Shown piece after piece: positions 9,154-9,358 of a stretch of DNA of 9,358 bases. The notes beneath the pieces were generated by a model, which was not told where the DNA came from, did no database searches, and worked only from the letters and a program-made list of their open reading frames with translations. Every line of letters begins with the position of its first letter. Position 1 is the stretch's first letter. A program made the position numbers and the translations under genes. The DNA is from DASZZV01 sp035544835 (GTDB taxonomy: Bacteria > Acidobacteriota > Thermoanaerobaculia > Gp7-AA8), in the NCBI GenBank assembly GCA_035544835.1, contig DASZZV010000030.1, forward strand, positions 1 to 9,358, in the 5' to 3' direction.

Positions 9154-9297
9154 GTCGTCCCGAGCGATGGAACAACGGTGGCACGTTGTTGAAGCCCAAT
9201 TGAACCGTTGTCATCCTGAGCAAGGGACAGCGTGCGCGCTGCCACTGAGAAAAGAAACTGGGTGGGTGTCATCCCGAGCCGCAGCGAGGGATCTGGG
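9154..9297. repeat. Three degenerate copies of a GTCATCC(C/T)GAGC intergenic repeat
   Basis: The core occurs as GTCGTCCCGAGC at 9154, GTCATCCTGAGC at 9210 and GTCATCCCGAGC at 9268, spaced 56 and 58 bases apart. Only the third continues into the fuller form, with CGCAGCGAGGGATCTGGG up to 9297. Sequences of this type are common between genes in several bacterial phyla. The stretch upstream of the DUF4261 start (9114-9358) holds no gene I can support. Confidence 0.6.
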
Positions 9298-9358
9298 CGG
9301 GGGCCTTAGACCCTTGGCAATCGAAAATGTTTGCGAGCACCACGATGGAAGGGCCCCC
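9268..9358. repeat. Probable palindromic repeat element cut by the window end
   Basis: The third repeat copy runs into GGGCGGGGGCC ending at 9305. The last bases of the window (GGGCCCCC, 9351-9358) contain the reverse complement of GGGGGCC (9299-9305). About 45 bases lie between. This suggests a stem whose right arm continues past the window edge; only seven paired bases are actually visible. Confidence 0.4.

Noticed and set aside
9114..9272. A 53-residue N-terminal extension of the DUF4261 protein to an upstream start at 9272
   Set aside because: The extension is translated GTCATCC-type repeat sequence with no domain resemblance; the family-like sequence begins at the ATG at 9113.

Overview
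The window looks like a chromosomal stretch from a GC-rich (roughly 60% by eye), Gram-negative free-living bacterium, possibly Acidobacteriota or a similar soil lineage. The hints are an S46 dipeptidyl peptidase, a large Reg_prop/Y_Y_Y sensor kinase and an intergenic repeat with a GTCATCC(C/T)GAGC core. The taxonomic guess is weak. I see no rRNA, tRNA, CRISPR array, integrase or transposase.

Layout. (1) 2-1837 (+): an S46-family serine dipeptidyl peptidase, cut at the left edge (the catalytic-His region lies outside the window) and interrupted by one in-frame amber codon at 1454-1456. The catalytic Ser lies after that stop. (2) 1838-2181: a gene-free gap with a GC-rich hairpin, a pair of 49-bp REP-like elements in inverted orientation, and a 10-bp inverted repeat ending just before the next start codon. 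(3) 2182-5988 (+): a 1268-aa membrane histidine kinase with a signal peptide, 14 Reg_prop blades (two seven-bladed propellers), a Y_Y_Y domain, one TM helix, a coiled coil, a GAF-like region and a HisKA/HATPase core. It has no receiver domain and no partner regulator in view. (4) 5989-6111: two 7-bp tandem arrays in opposite orientation. (5) 6112-8115 (+): a 667-aa aconitase-superfamily hydro-lyase with the LeuD-like swivel domain in front of the LeuC-like Fe-S part. (6) 8116-8309: a convergent gap with a second, unrelated pair of inverted REP-like hairpins. (7) 8310-9113 (-): a DUF4261-type protein. (8) 9114-9358: degenerate GTCATCC-type repeats, the last probably half of a palindrome cut by the window edge.

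The genes do not read as one pathway. They are a periplasmic peptidase (probably inactivated), a periplasm-sensing kinase, a central-metabolism hydro-lyase and a cytoplasmic protein of unknown role. What links the window is its gaps: each of the four gaps carries a different inverted-repeat family. In the first pair, all five differences between the copies preserve the predicted fold, four of them as compensatory pair swaps in one stem. I see no convincing new multi-gene system. The best leads are the amber-interrupted peptidase, the covarying repeat pair, the inverted heptamer arrays and the swivel-first aconitase.
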